Source of the DNA: DAIOGN01 sp036745245
GTDB lineage: Bacteria; Zixibacteria; MSB-5A5; JAUVRN01
Direction of reading: 5' to 3'
DNA length: 52,100 nucleotides
NCBI GenBank assembly: GCA_036745245.1
Contig: DAIOGN010000003.1
Location: forward strand, 1 to 52,100
Shown: piece by piece, positions 18,711-26,513 of the stretch
Position numbering within the stretch: the stretch's first letter is position 1
Layout: every line of letters begins with the position of its first letter
The notes under the pieces: generated by a model
Told to the model about the DNA's origin: nothing
Databases searched by the model: none
Seen by the model: the letters and a program-made list of their open reading frames with translations, nothing else
Program-made: the position numbers and the translations under genes

Positions 18711-18864
18711 CACGACTTCTAATCCGGGCCTGGTGCGCGACCGACCGCCGGCCCGGTTCGTCCGGGATCGTGCACCACCAGGCCCCCGGGATGGGCAGGG
18801 TGTTCCCCGCAACGATTCCGGGTTCAAAAGCCCCGCTCTACTCGCGAGCGGGGCTTCTTTTTTG
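18711..18864 (+). ncRNA. Candidate structured small RNA, unassigned
   Basis: A stretch of about 155 bases with three stem-loops and no plausible reading frame. Stem 1 pairs GGGCCTGGTG (18726-18735) with CACCAGGCCC (18776-18785); inside it CGCGA pairs with TCGTG (one G-U), and CCCGG-TTCGT-CCGGG (18752-18766) forms the tip. Stem 2 pairs CCCGGGAT with ATTCCGGG (one G-U), with an inner GCAGGG/CCCCGC hairpin. Stem 3 is the terminator at 18828-18864. It matches no tRNA, tmRNA or SRP RNA signature that I can see, and 6S RNA would be one long hairpin rather than three. The next + strand gene (pgsA) is over 400 bases away, so a leader or riboswitch role is less likely than a free RNA. Confidence 0.5.
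18828..18864 (+). terminator. Rho-independent terminator
   Basis: AGCCCCGCT, a 9-base loop and AGCGGGGCT form a perfect 9-pair stem, followed by TCTTTTTT. Strong intrinsic terminator that ends the RNA candidate. Confidence 0.9.
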
Positions 18865-18865
18865 A

Positions 18866-19205
18866 GGGTCAGCGGCGCAGTTTCCGCGGAAGGCCGGCAC
18901 TTTGACCCTTCCCTGGCGCAGGAACTGCGGCCAGGCCATAACTCATGTCAGTCAAGTACTTACCAATCGGTAGGTAATTGGAGGGCCCCGCAGGGTCGCA
19001 CAGGCTGCGCCCGCCGCCACGACGGCTGGTGCGCGCCGCCCATAACTCACTTGATTTCAAAAGGATAACATCATAGAATCGGCCGGGAATTTCGGCATAT
19101 CGTTTGTAGTCCATCCAAGTAGCGCGCACCACATTTTGGTAGTTTGGGGTGAAGGGTTGTGTGGGGACAGGCGGGGTTGTCTTGTGAGGGGATGGCCTCG
19201 CCGGT
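18866..19205. other. Intergenic stretch without recognisable gene
   Basis: About 340 bases between the RNA terminator and the inverted repeat upstream of pgsA. An open frame on the minus strand (18869-19132) has no ribosome site or family feature and is not called. Nothing else is supported. Confidence 0.55.
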
Positions 19206-19209
19206 GAGT

Positions 19210-19268
19210 AAAAGGGGTCAGACTCGGGAAATCGGCCAGGCGCCGAAAATTCGAGTCTGACCCCTTTT
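19210..19268. repeat. Perfect 17-base inverted repeat of the GGGGTCAGACTC family
   Basis: AAAAGGGGTCAGACTCG (19210-19226) and its exact reverse complement (19252-19268) enclose a 25-base spacer. A further outer pair, GCCGGTGAG and CTCACCGGC, flanks it (about 19199-19207 and 19286-19294). The right end borders the pgsA start, so transcripts into pgsA would carry this hairpin. Probably a REP/MITE-like element. Confidence 0.85.
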
Positions 19269-19296
19269 CGTTAATTCCTTACACTCGCTCACCGGC

Positions 19297-19884
19297 ATGA
19301 ATCTGCCCAACAAGCTCACGGTTTCCAGAATCATCCTCGCTCCCATTTTTCTGGTGCTTTTGCTCATCGAGGATGTCTGGGCACGCGTCTTCGCCCTCGC
19401 CACGTTCATCATCGCGGCCCTCACCGACCTGTACGACGGTTACCTGGCGCGCCGCTATGGCGTGAGCACAGGATTCGGAAAGTTCATGGATCCGCTCGCC
19501 GACAAGATTCTCACCTCGTCGGCGTTCATTGCCTTCGTGGCACTCGGCTATGCCCGCGTGTGGATGGTTCTGCCCATCGTCCTACGTGAACTCTTCATCA
19601 CCGGGCTGCGCAGCGTAGCCGCTTATCGCGGCGTGATGATTCGCCCCTCGTTCGCCGCACAGGTGAAAACGTTCATGCAGATGACGGTGATCGTGCTCAT
19701 TCTCGGCTACGTAAACCTGCGCACGTTTGCGGTGCCCCTGGGCTGGGATCTGCCCTGGCTCGATTCGCCGCGCTTTCCCGTGATGTTTGATTACCTGATG
19801 TTCGCTACCATGGTGATCACAGTGTATACGGGACTGGACTATCTTCTGCGGAATGCTTCACTCTGGAAAGGCCTGATGCGTTGA
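19297..19884 (+). CDS. pgsA: CDP-diacylglycerol-glycerol-3-phosphate 3-phosphatidyltransferase
   Basis: Inner-membrane enzyme of 195 residues making phosphatidylglycerol-phosphate from CDP-diacylglycerol and glycerol-3-phosphate. The CDP-alcohol phosphatidyltransferase signature D-G-x2-A-R-x8-G-x3-D-x3-D is intact (YDGYLARRYGVSTGF then GKFMDPLADK), within four to five membrane segments. Length is normal for PgsA. First gene of the operon; its TGA overlaps the TTG start of the next gene, the enzyme for the following step. The pgsA-cinA-recA order is widely conserved. Confidence 0.95.
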   Translation: MNLPNKLTVSRIILAPIFLVLLLIEDVWARVFALATFIIAALTDLYDGYLARRYGVSTGFGKFMDPLADKILTSSAFIAFVALGYARVWMVLPIVLRELFITGLRSVAAYRGVMIRPSFAAQVKTFMQMTVIVLILGYVNLRTFAVPLGWDLPWLDSPRFPVMFDYLMFATMVITVYTGLDYLLRNASLWKGLMR

Positions 19885-20354
19885 GTAAGAAAAGTGCCGG
19901 CTACTGGGTGGCGGTGGGGTTTGGTGCGGGGCACATCCCCTGGATTGCAGGCACCACGGGAACCATTCCGTTCTGGCTGCTGCTCTTTCTGTGGACTCGC
20001 TTTACCCAGCCCGCTGTGGTGTGGATGGCTATTGTCAGTCTCGTGGTCACCGCGGTCGGACTGTGGGCCGCCTCCAAGGCGGAGGAGGAGATCGGCCGGC
20101 ACGATCCCAAGCAGATCGTCATCGATGAGTGGGCGGGTATGGCCATCTCGCTCATCGGCGTGCCGCCTCGTCTTTCCAGCTATTGTGTGGCCTTCGTGCT
20201 GTTCCGCATTTTCGACGTAGTCAAGCCGCCTCCATCCCGGCAGCTCGAGAAACTTCCCGGCGGATACGGAATCGTGCTGGACGATGTGTTCGCCGGTTTC
20301 TACGCGCTGGTGGTGTACCATCTGCTTCACCGGTTCCTGCCGTCCCTGCTTTAG
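19881..20354 (+). CDS. pgpA: Phosphatidylglycerophosphatase A
   Basis: Dephosphorylates phosphatidylglycerol-phosphate, the product of PgsA. The product has 157 residues and begins with a TTG codon in a TTGA overlap with pgsA, so translation is coupled. Family motifs are present: GFGAGHIPWIAGTTGTIPFW near the N-terminus, and IVIDEWAGMAI followed by FRIFDVVKPPPSR, the acidic metal site of PgpA. Three to four membrane segments. Ends 2 bases before the cinA GTG. Confidence 0.94.
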   Translation: MSKKSAGYWVAVGFGAGHIPWIAGTTGTIPFWLLLFLWTRFTQPAVVWMAIVSLVVTAVGLWAASKAEEEIGRHDPKQIVIDEWAGMAISLIGVPPRLSSYCVAFVLFRIFDVVKPPPSRQLEKLPGGYGIVLDDVFAGFYALVVYHLLHRFLPSLL

Positions 20355-20356
20355 CC

Positions 20357-21595
20357 GTGCGTACCTGTCTCATCACCGTCGGCGACGAGTTGCTCTCCGG
20401 GCGCACCGTCAACACCAACGCGTCGTACATCGGCAACCGGCTGGCCGAAACCGGTGCTCCCGTGGCGCGGACCGTGGTGGTGGGTGATCGGGTGGACGAA
20501 ATCGCAGGCGCTGTGCGGCGGGAATCCGCCGATCACAATGTGTTGGTTGTCACGGGGGGCCTGGGTCCCACGCACGACGACGTCACGCTGGATGGCCTGG
20601 CCCTGGCCGTGTCCCTGCCGCTTACGGAAAGCGCCGACGTGCTCGCGGCCATTGAAGTGCGCTATCGCAAACTCGACCGCCTGGTTCCAGCGGGCGTGAG
20701 GCGCATGGCGCGCATTCCCCGAGGTGCCACGGTTCTACCCAATCACTGGGGCACGGCGCCGGGGCTGCACCTCAAATTGGAGCACTGTCACCTCTTCGTG
20801 CTCCCCGGAGTGCCGCGGGAAATGCGGGGACTCCTGGACGAATCGGTGCTGCCCATCGTCAAATCCCTCCCTGGCCTCAAGCCGGTTCACGTGCGGTCGC
20901 TGCTCACGGCCGGAGTCACCGAGTCGGCCCTGTCGGAAACTATCAACGACCTGATTCCCCCGGCCGGCAGTCCGGTGCGTCTGGCATTTCTGCCCGGGTA
21001 TCACGGCGTGGAATTGCGGCTCACAACCCAGGGCACACCGGCCGAAGCCGACCGTCTCGCCAGCGCCATCGCCGAGCGAATCGGCCCGGCACTCATCGAC
21101 CCGGCTTCCAGCGACGACCTGATGACCGCAGTCGGCAGGCTATTGCGAGAACGCGGCGCCCACCTCGCCACTGCCGAATCGTGTACCGGCGGACTTCTGG
21201 GAAAGCTCCTCACCGACAGGGCAGGCTCCAGCGATTTCTACCTCGGGGGAGTGATTGCCTATGCGAACTCCAGCAAGGCGAACTTGCTCGAGGTTCCCCA
21301 GCAGACCCTGGACGACCACGGCGCCGTCTCTCCGGAAACGGCAGAGGCCATGGCCACAGGAGCCCTGGCCCGATTTGGAGCGGACTACGCCCTGTCCATC
21401 ACCGGAATCGCCGGGCCGGGGGGCGGTACGCCCGCAAAACCGGTGGGCCTCATCTATATGGGGCTGGCCTGGGCCGGAGGAGCCACCCACCGCAGGCTCC
21501 AGCTCACGTCCGACCGGGAGCAAAACCGGGAACGATCGGCCTATGCCGCCTTCGACATGCTGAGGCGCCACCTGCAAGAAATTCCGGCCAAATGA
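20357..21595 (+). CDS. cinA: CinA-family NMN amidohydrolase/competence-damage protein
   Basis: The predicted product has 412 residues from GTG 20357. The frame is open further upstream, but that part lies inside pgpA, and the family begins at this point (RTCLITVGDELLSGRTVNTN). The N-terminal MoCF-like domain (about 1-170) carries VTGGLGPTHDDVT. A middle linker follows. The C-terminal PncC domain (about 255-412) has TAESCTGGLLG and ITGIAGPGGGTPAKPVG, the nicotinamide-nucleotide amidase site. Known role: pyridine-nucleotide salvage; often cotranscribed with recA, as here. Confidence 0.95.
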   Translation: MRTCLITVGDELLSGRTVNTNASYIGNRLAETGAPVARTVVVGDRVDEIAGAVRRESADHNVLVVTGGLGPTHDDVTLDGLALAVSLPLTESADVLAAIEVRYRKLDRLVPAGVRRMARIPRGATVLPNHWGTAPGLHLKLEHCHLFVLPGVPREMRGLLDESVLPIVKSLPGLKPVHVRSLLTAGVTESALSETINDLIPPAGSPVRLAFLPGYHGVELRLTTQGTPAEADRLASAIAERIGPALIDPASSDDLMTAVGRLLRERGAHLATAESCTGGLLGKLLTDRAGSSDFYLGGVIAYANSSKANLLEVPQQTLDDHGAVSPETAEAMATGALARFGADYALSITGIAGPGGGTPAKPVGLIYMGLAWAGGATHRRLQLTSDREQNRERSAYAAFDMLRRHLQEIPAK

Positions 21596-21644
21596 GATTG
21601 CACCGCCACGGGGCAGGGAGCAATGTGCGCCGGGGGGAGTGCGG

Positions 21645-22226
21645 GTGAGCACCAGGCGACTGTTTCTGGCCCTGCCGCTTCCGGCCACAACACAGGCCGA
21701 ACTCCGATCCCTGGTGCACGCGCTCTCGCGCTCGGCCTCCGGGGTGAAGTGGGTGCGGCCCGAGCATCTTCACGTCACGCTTCGATTCCTGGGCGACGTG
21801 GAAGACGCGGAGTGCGACGAACTGATGACCGAAATGAACCGGGTAACCGAAGTGGCGCCTTTCACGTTTAACCTCACGGGCCTGGGCGCCTTTCCCAATC
21901 GCAAGGAGCCCCGCGTGATCTGGACCGGCGTGGGCGAAGGCCGCGAACCGCTTGCGGCGCTGGCCGCACGTGTGGAAAACCTGGTCACGGCCAGCGGGCT
22001 TCCGCCGGGCGATCGGCCGTTCTCGCCGCACCTCACGGTGGGGCGCGTGAAGGAGCCGCAGGATTTCACGGCGCTGTGGCGGGCCGCCGACCAGATGAAC
22101 TTCACAGCCCAGCCGGTACACGCGGCCGACGTGCGACTGGTGTGGAGCACACTCACCCCCGAGGGACCGGTGTACCGCGACGTGGAGTCATTTCCGTTGC
22201 GTGGGCGAATAAACCATCATAGCTAA
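21645..22226 (+). CDS. thpR: RNA 2',3'-cyclic phosphodiesterase (2H/LigT family)
   Basis: The predicted product has 193 residues. Both 2H catalytic motifs are present: HVTLRFLG (near residue 43) and HLTVGRVK (near residue 128), with VKWVRPEHLH before the first. It hydrolyses 2',3'-cyclic phosphates on RNA in vitro; its role in the cell is unclear. Two GTG starts, 21639 and 21645, are close together. GGGGGGAG (21632-21639) overlaps the first and is well placed for the second, so 21645 is chosen. Lies 49 bases after cinA. Confidence 0.92.
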   Translation: MSTRRLFLALPLPATTQAELRSLVHALSRSASGVKWVRPEHLHVTLRFLGDVEDAECDELMTEMNRVTEVAPFTFNLTGLGAFPNRKEPRVIWTGVGEGREPLAALAARVENLVTASGLPPGDRPFSPHLTVGRVKEPQDFTALWRAADQMNFTAQPVHAADVRLVWSTLTPEGPVYRDVESFPLRGRINHHS

Positions 22227-22228
22227 AG

Positions 22229-22250
22229 GGTGCTACCCACCAGCAGCACC
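22229..22250 (+). promoter_or_regulatory. Hairpin between thpR and recA
   Basis: GGTGCT, a 10-base loop and AGCACC form a 6-pair stem two bases after the thpR stop and 13 bases before recA. No T-run follows, so it is not a strong terminator; it may set the recA 5' end. No recognisable SOS box was seen. Confidence 0.35.
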
Positions 22251-22263
22251 GCGGAGAGAAAGC

Positions 22264-23376
22264 ATGAAGAAGGATTCATCCGCCACGGCGGAAAAATGGA
22301 AAGCCCTCGACTCAGCCTTCACCCACATCGAACGACAGTTCGGCAAGGGTGCCATCATGCGGCTGGGCGAGCGAATCACGGCGGAGCATGTGCCGTCGGT
22401 GCCCACCGGGTCACTGGGTCTCGATTTCGCACTCGGCATCGGAGGGGTGCCGAGGGGTCGGGTGCTCGAAGTGTTCGGACCCGAATCGTCGGGCAAAACC
22501 ACGCTGGCACTCTCCATTGTGGCCGAAGCGCAGAAGCGGGGCGGCATTGCCGCGTTCGTCGACGCCGAGCACGCGCTTGACGCGGTGTACGCGCGCAAGC
22601 TGGGCGTGAATGTGGACGACCTGCTCATCTCCCAGCCCGACACGGGCGAGCAGGCGCTGGAGATTGTGGAAACGCTGGTGCGTTCGGGCGCCCTCGATGT
22701 GGTGGTGATCGATTCGGTGGCGGCCCTGGTGCCGCGCGCGGAAATCGAAGGCGAAATGGGCGATTCACACATGGGGCTTCAAGCGAGGCTCATGTCGCAG
22801 GCCCTGCGCAAGCTCACGGGCACCATCTCCAAGTCCAACACCATAGTGCTGTTCATCAACCAGATCCGCATGAAGATCGGCGTGATGTTCGGCAACCCCG
22901 AAACCACCACGGGCGGCAATGCGCTGAAGTTCTATGCGTCCGTACGATTGGATATCCGCCGCATCGCCTCCATCAAGAACGGTGAAGACGTGGTGGGCAA
23001 CCGCACGCGCGTGCGCGTGGTGAAGAACAAGGTGGCGCCGCCGTTCCGCGAAGCCGAGTTCGACATCGAATACGGCCATGGCATCTCCAAAGAGGGCGAG
23101 CTCATCGACATGGGCGTGGTCCATCGCGTGGTAGAGAAGAGCGGCACGTGGTTTTCGTATGGTGAAGAGCGCCTGGGTCAGGGCCGCGAAAACGCCAAGC
23201 AATTCCTCCTGGACAATCCCGACATCTCCGAGCGCATGGAGCAGGAGATTCGCACCAAGCTGGGCTTTGGTACCGCCGCGCCTGCCGCGGGCCCCGACGC
23301 GAAGAACGGCAACTCGAGCAGCGCCGCCAAGGAAGTGAAGGACACGAAGAAGGCCGAGCCGGTCGCCGCGAAGTAG
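22264..23376 (+). CDS. recA: Recombinase RecA
   Basis: DNA strand-exchange and SOS co-protease, 370 residues, a normal length with a longer Ala/Lys-rich tail (after about residue 336). Walker A is GPESSGKT (72-79); MAW-type signature regions include ALKFYASVRLDIRR and the L2 loop region INQIRMKIGVMFGNPETTTG. The start MKKDSSATAEKWKALD is aligned with the family N-terminus. Distal gene of the pgsA operon; recX does not follow. Confidence 0.99.
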   Translation: MKKDSSATAEKWKALDSAFTHIERQFGKGAIMRLGERITAEHVPSVPTGSLGLDFALGIGGVPRGRVLEVFGPESSGKTTLALSIVAEAQKRGGIAAFVDAEHALDAVYARKLGVNVDDLLISQPDTGEQALEIVETLVRSGALDVVVIDSVAALVPRAEIEGEMGDSHMGLQARLMSQALRKLTGTISKSNTIVLFINQIRMKIGVMFGNPETTTGGNALKFYASVRLDIRRIASIKNGEDVVGNRTRVRVVKNKVAPPFREAEFDIEYGHGISKEGELIDMGVVHRVVEKSGTWFSYGEERLGQGRENAKQFLLDNPDISERMEQEIRTKLGFGTAAPAAGPDAKNGNSSSAAKEVKDTKKAEPVAAK

Positions 23377-23392
23377 CCGAGTTCGGTAGGGC

Positions 23393-23731
23393 TTGGCCAT
23401 TCATCTGCTCAGCGGTCCGGCCAAGGCCGACGAGGTGGCGGATATGCTCTCCGCCCTGGGCGACTATATCAAGGTGGCCGTCGACATCGAGCGCGGAATC
23501 CTGGCCGGCGGCGGTGTGATGCATGCCGACTGCGAGCGGGTGCTGTTGGACGACGGCAGCCGGCAGGGCGATTTGTGGGGTGGCGATTGGCTGCCACAGG
23601 AGCGCAAGGTGCGCTATTCGTCCATGATCAACATCAGACCTGCTCAGAACAGTCGTAGCACTGAAGTTCAGAATGCCAGCATTCGATCCACCATGGAGCG
23701 GATCATCGTGAGTACGCTGGGCGGTGGATGA
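23393..23731 (+). CDS. DUF5674 family protein
   Basis: The predicted product has 112 residues with a TTG start at 23393. The central part matches the DUF5674 pattern as I know it: IKVAVDIERGILAGGGVMHA, DCERVLLDDGS, then LWGGDWLPQERKVRYSSMIN and IRPAQNSRS. Function unknown. Its TGA overlaps the next start (ATGATG), so the two are probably one cassette behind recA. Confidence 0.75.
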   Translation: MAIHLLSGPAKADEVADMLSALGDYIKVAVDIERGILAGGGVMHADCERVLLDDGSRQGDLWGGDWLPQERKVRYSSMINIRPAQNSRSTEVQNASIRSTMERIIVSTLGGG

Positions 23732-24081
23732 TGGACCTCCAAGAGCTGAAGCAACATTTCGTGCGCGATAACGTGGCGCGGCGTCTGGGAAACCTTGCTT
23801 CCACACTTCACCGGCTAGCCGACTTCATCGAAATCCGGAGGCCGACAGATTCGGTGATCGCATTGATCGACGAAGCGGCGCGCTTCGCCGAATGGACACG
23901 CGACGACGTGGATCCTGAGCGTGCCGGACTGCTCGACGAACTGCTAGAGGATTTGGTCCATTGGCGAACGTTGATCAGCGCTGAGGGAAGTTTGTCCGAT
24001 GCGTCGATCGAGGTCGAAGGCCGTGCGCGAGACTGGACGAACCGAATCATCGATGTTTCCGGCCTGTCTGCCGAGGTTTAG
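23728..24081 (+). CDS. Small helical protein of unknown function
   Basis: The predicted product has 117 residues, predicted mostly helical with many charged residues (MDLQELKQHFVRDNVARRLG, LLDELLEDLVHWRTLIS). No signal peptide, no membrane segment and no motif I recognise. Overlaps the DUF5674 stop, which supports it being real and functionally linked. A toxin-antitoxin-like pair is possible by size and coupling only; there is no sequence evidence. Confidence 0.6.
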   Translation: MMDLQELKQHFVRDNVARRLGNLASTLHRLADFIEIRRPTDSVIALIDEAARFAEWTRDDVDPERAGLLDELLEDLVHWRTLISAEGSLSDASIEVEGRARDWTNRIIDVSGLSAEV

Positions 24082-24100
24082 TTCATGCACCACATGAACT
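24080..24100 (+). terminator. Hairpin at the end of the DUF5674 cassette
   Basis: AGTTCATG, five-base loop, CATGAACT: a perfect 8-pair stem that overlaps the TAG stop codon. No T-run, so termination is only possible, not shown. Confidence 0.4.
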
Positions 24101-24165
24101 TGTGCAGCCTAGGCTGAGTTCACTTCGCCCGATACCGGCTCGCCTCGAGGATCAACTCGAAGGAC

Positions 24166-24336
24166 ATGTCAGCAGTCACCGGTGTGGACAAACTGGCGTG
24201 GGTGGGACATATTAAGGAGCAGACTCTGGAGGAGCGATCCATGGAAACCCGTTTCCGACATCCCAGGTTTCGATTCTCATCTAATGGTGAGTTTCAGGAG
24301 CTCTCGTGCGGCTGGGCAAGCCGTGTGCGAAGCTAG
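24166..24336 (+). CDS. Possible 56-residue ORF, doubtful
   Basis: An open frame starts at ATG 24166; an internal ATG at 24241 has GGAGGAG about eight bases upstream and would give 31 residues. The product (for example METRFRHPRFRFSSNGEF) matches nothing I know. It sits in the 261-base gap before the AT-rich island and could be chance or a gene remnant. Confidence 0.15.
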   Translation: MSAVTGVDKLAWVGHIKEQTLEERSMETRFRHPRFRFSSNGEFQELSCGWASRVRS

Positions 24337-24342
24337 GCTTCC

Positions 24343-24957
24343 GTGACGATTAGCCGTCGAATCACTGAGAGCCCGGCAGGCTTCGATCATTTGCCCGGAA
24401 AACACGCCAGGGCGTCTATCATTGAGACGGTCACACGGTTCGTGGTACTTCTTACCATTGCGCTATTACCCTTTATAGCTGGTTCACGGACTGTTTGGGG
24501 TGAGAGTGAGCAAGATTCTCCTCGCTCAACGCCTGACGAGTCATTCTCAGAAGACCGGATCGTCTACCTCAATCTGAGAGTACGAAACTCAGAAGTGCGC
24601 ATTGAGACCGTCAGAATTGTTAGAGGAACACTCAAGAGACACAAGCAAGTGCTTATCCAGCGGGGCCAGCTCTCATACTGCGTCCGACTTCACCGGGACA
24701 CGATCTGGTGGAGCGGAGTGATTCCGGATCCTAGGCGAGAAAGATATGAATACGTTGACGAACATGGCCTGCTGCAGTCAACCATTGTGACGAAGGAGGA
24801 AGGCGCGATTGCTGTTCGTTTTCCATATAGACGGGCAGTATATGTGATTGAGTTCTCAGGCGGGCCCGTGGTGGCACACCCAAACGCGCCCGGTGCACCT
24901 CCTGAATTGCCGCTCATCCAACCCATTTCAATAGACCTAACCGCGAGGAAAAGGTGA
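24343..24957 (+). CDS. Exported protein of unknown function, possible detached M64 N-terminal domain
   Basis: The predicted product has 204 residues. A basic N-terminus and a hydrophobic segment (about 30-50, FVVLLTIALLPFIAG) look like a long signal peptide. The body is beta-rich (IVYLNLRVRNSEVRIETVRI, YEYVDEHGLLQST, VRFPYRRAVYVIEF). The last parts resemble in style the N-terminal domain normally fused to M64 peptidases, which is missing from the peptidase encoded next. Its TGA overlaps that gene's GTG, so the two are coupled. The start (GTG 24343) is uncertain. The link to M64_N is inference from context and by-eye similarity. Confidence 0.6.
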   Translation: MTISRRITESPAGFDHLPGKHARASIIETVTRFVVLLTIALLPFIAGSRTVWGESEQDSPRSTPDESFSEDRIVYLNLRVRNSEVRIETVRIVRGTLKRHKQVLIQRGQLSYCVRLHRDTIWWSGVIPDPRRERYEYVDEHGLLQSTIVTKEEGAIAVRFPYRRAVYVIEFSGGPVVAHPNAPGAPPELPLIQPISIDLTARKR

Positions 24958-26354
24958 ACGATAAGTTCGCAAAGTTCATCCTGTTCGCACATCTCTGGCC
25001 ATGTCTGACAGTCATGCCGCTCAGAGCTCAGAGCTTTCCCGTGAGCGTGGTCGAAGTGAATGGACCTGACGATAAAAGGATTAACATCGTGTTTTTAAGC
25101 GAAGGCTACACCTTGTCTGAAATGCAGAAGTATTTGCTGGATGTTGATTCCGTTGTCGACCGCCTCTTCGCTACATCACCGTATCAAGAGTATCATTCGT
25201 ATTTCAATGTGTACGCTATCGAGGTGCCTTCCAACGAGTCGGGGACTGATCATCCTGGAACGGCAGTAGATGAACCGCCGGGTTTGCCAACGTTTACTAG
25301 GGATACGTACTTCAACACCCACTATGACGCGGGTGGGTTACATCGAGGCTTGGTACCTCTCGATGCAATGCCCATCTTCATGGTCCTAGAGGCCAACGCC
25401 CCTTTTTGGGACATTGCATTCATGATTGTGAATTATCCTTGGTATGGTGGATCAGGTACCGGTATTGCCGTGATGAGCACAGATTCTTCTTCCGCTGAGG
25501 TCGCAATTCACGAGCTTGGACATGCCTTCGCGTCATTGGCAGATGAATATGAGTACGGGGGACTCTGGGGCTATGACGCACCGAATTCGACCGATCACAC
25601 TCTGAGGGACTCCGTGAAATGGAACGCATGGATTGATTCTACGACACCCGTACCCACTCCAGAGGAGAGCGGTTTCGCGCAGGCAGTCGGACTGTTCGAA
25701 GGAGCGGCAAGAGTCGCAACTGGGTGGTACCGCCCAAAGCTGGAATGTAAAATGCGCACATTGGGGGTGCCATATTGTGACATCTGTACTCAACAATCAG
25801 TCCTCGCCATGTACGAGCTCGTGAACCCAATTGACTCTGCATTACCCACCGATACCTTACAGCTTTTATGCAGTAATGCCGCCAGAGATTTCGTTGTGAA
25901 TACGGTGCCTCTAGATGCGAGCACTCTGAGGTCTCAATGGTTTGTGAATGAACAGTTATCTGCCACAGGCCAAGACCTGTTCACCTTCGATGCCTCCCAG
26001 TACGCGCCTGGTGAACACATGTTGAAAGCGCTCGTAACCGACACAACCCCCCTTGTCAAGAATGACCCCACCGGACTGCTGCTGCGCTTCACGCAATGGC
26101 ACATCAAGATCGGCCTCGCTACGGGGGATTGCCAGCTTGATGGCCGCATTGATGCCTCGGACATCATTTTCATTGTAAACTTCGTATTCAAGAGTGGGGC
26201 GGCGCCCATCGTATGTGAGGCCAGAGCAGACGTAAATTGCAATGGAGCAGTTAGCTCAGCTGACATCATCCATCTAGTCAACCACGTCTTCAAAGGAGGA
26301 GCACCACCATGCGATGTGTGCTCCCTTATACCGTCGCAGTGGACTTGCGACTAA
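24954..26354 (+). CDS. Secreted M64-family metallopeptidase with C-terminal dockerin
   Basis: The predicted product has 466 residues. The signal peptide (about 1-26) is followed by the M64 catalytic domain: INIVFLSEGYTLSEM near residue 43, then the zinc site H186-ELG-H190 with third ligand D197 in HELGHAFASLADEYE. M64 is the IgA-peptidase family of Clostridium ramosum and Bacteroidetes; the substrate here is unknown. After a short beta region, the C-terminal dockerin pair (about 395-466: DGRIDASDIIFIVNFVFKSG and DVNCNGAVSSADIIHLVNHV) ends PCDVCSLIPSQWTCD. GTG start in a GTGA overlap with the preceding gene. Base composition is lower in GC than the recA region. Confidence 0.88.
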   Translation: MNDKFAKFILFAHLWPCLTVMPLRAQSFPVSVVEVNGPDDKRINIVFLSEGYTLSEMQKYLLDVDSVVDRLFATSPYQEYHSYFNVYAIEVPSNESGTDHPGTAVDEPPGLPTFTRDTYFNTHYDAGGLHRGLVPLDAMPIFMVLEANAPFWDIAFMIVNYPWYGGSGTGIAVMSTDSSSAEVAIHELGHAFASLADEYEYGGLWGYDAPNSTDHTLRDSVKWNAWIDSTTPVPTPEESGFAQAVGLFEGAARVATGWYRPKLECKMRTLGVPYCDICTQQSVLAMYELVNPIDSALPTDTLQLLCSNAARDFVVNTVPLDASTLRSQWFVNEQLSATGQDLFTFDASQYAPGEHMLKALVTDTTPLVKNDPTGLLLRFTQWHIKIGLATGDCQLDGRIDASDIIFIVNFVFKSGAAPIVCEARADVNCNGAVSSADIIHLVNHVFKGGAPPCDVCSLIPSQWTCD

Positions 26355-26513
26355 GACGAAGCCGCTGCAATCTATGGTGCAGGCGACAGGGTGAGCTGTC
26401 TTGGCAGTCGCGAAACGCAGACTCCAAAGTGGGGTGGTTTGGTGGTCAATTATCAGCGCTGCCCTGATTCGCAAGTGCGATGGGAATGCATTCTAGCGAG
26501 GAGGAGTCTTTCA

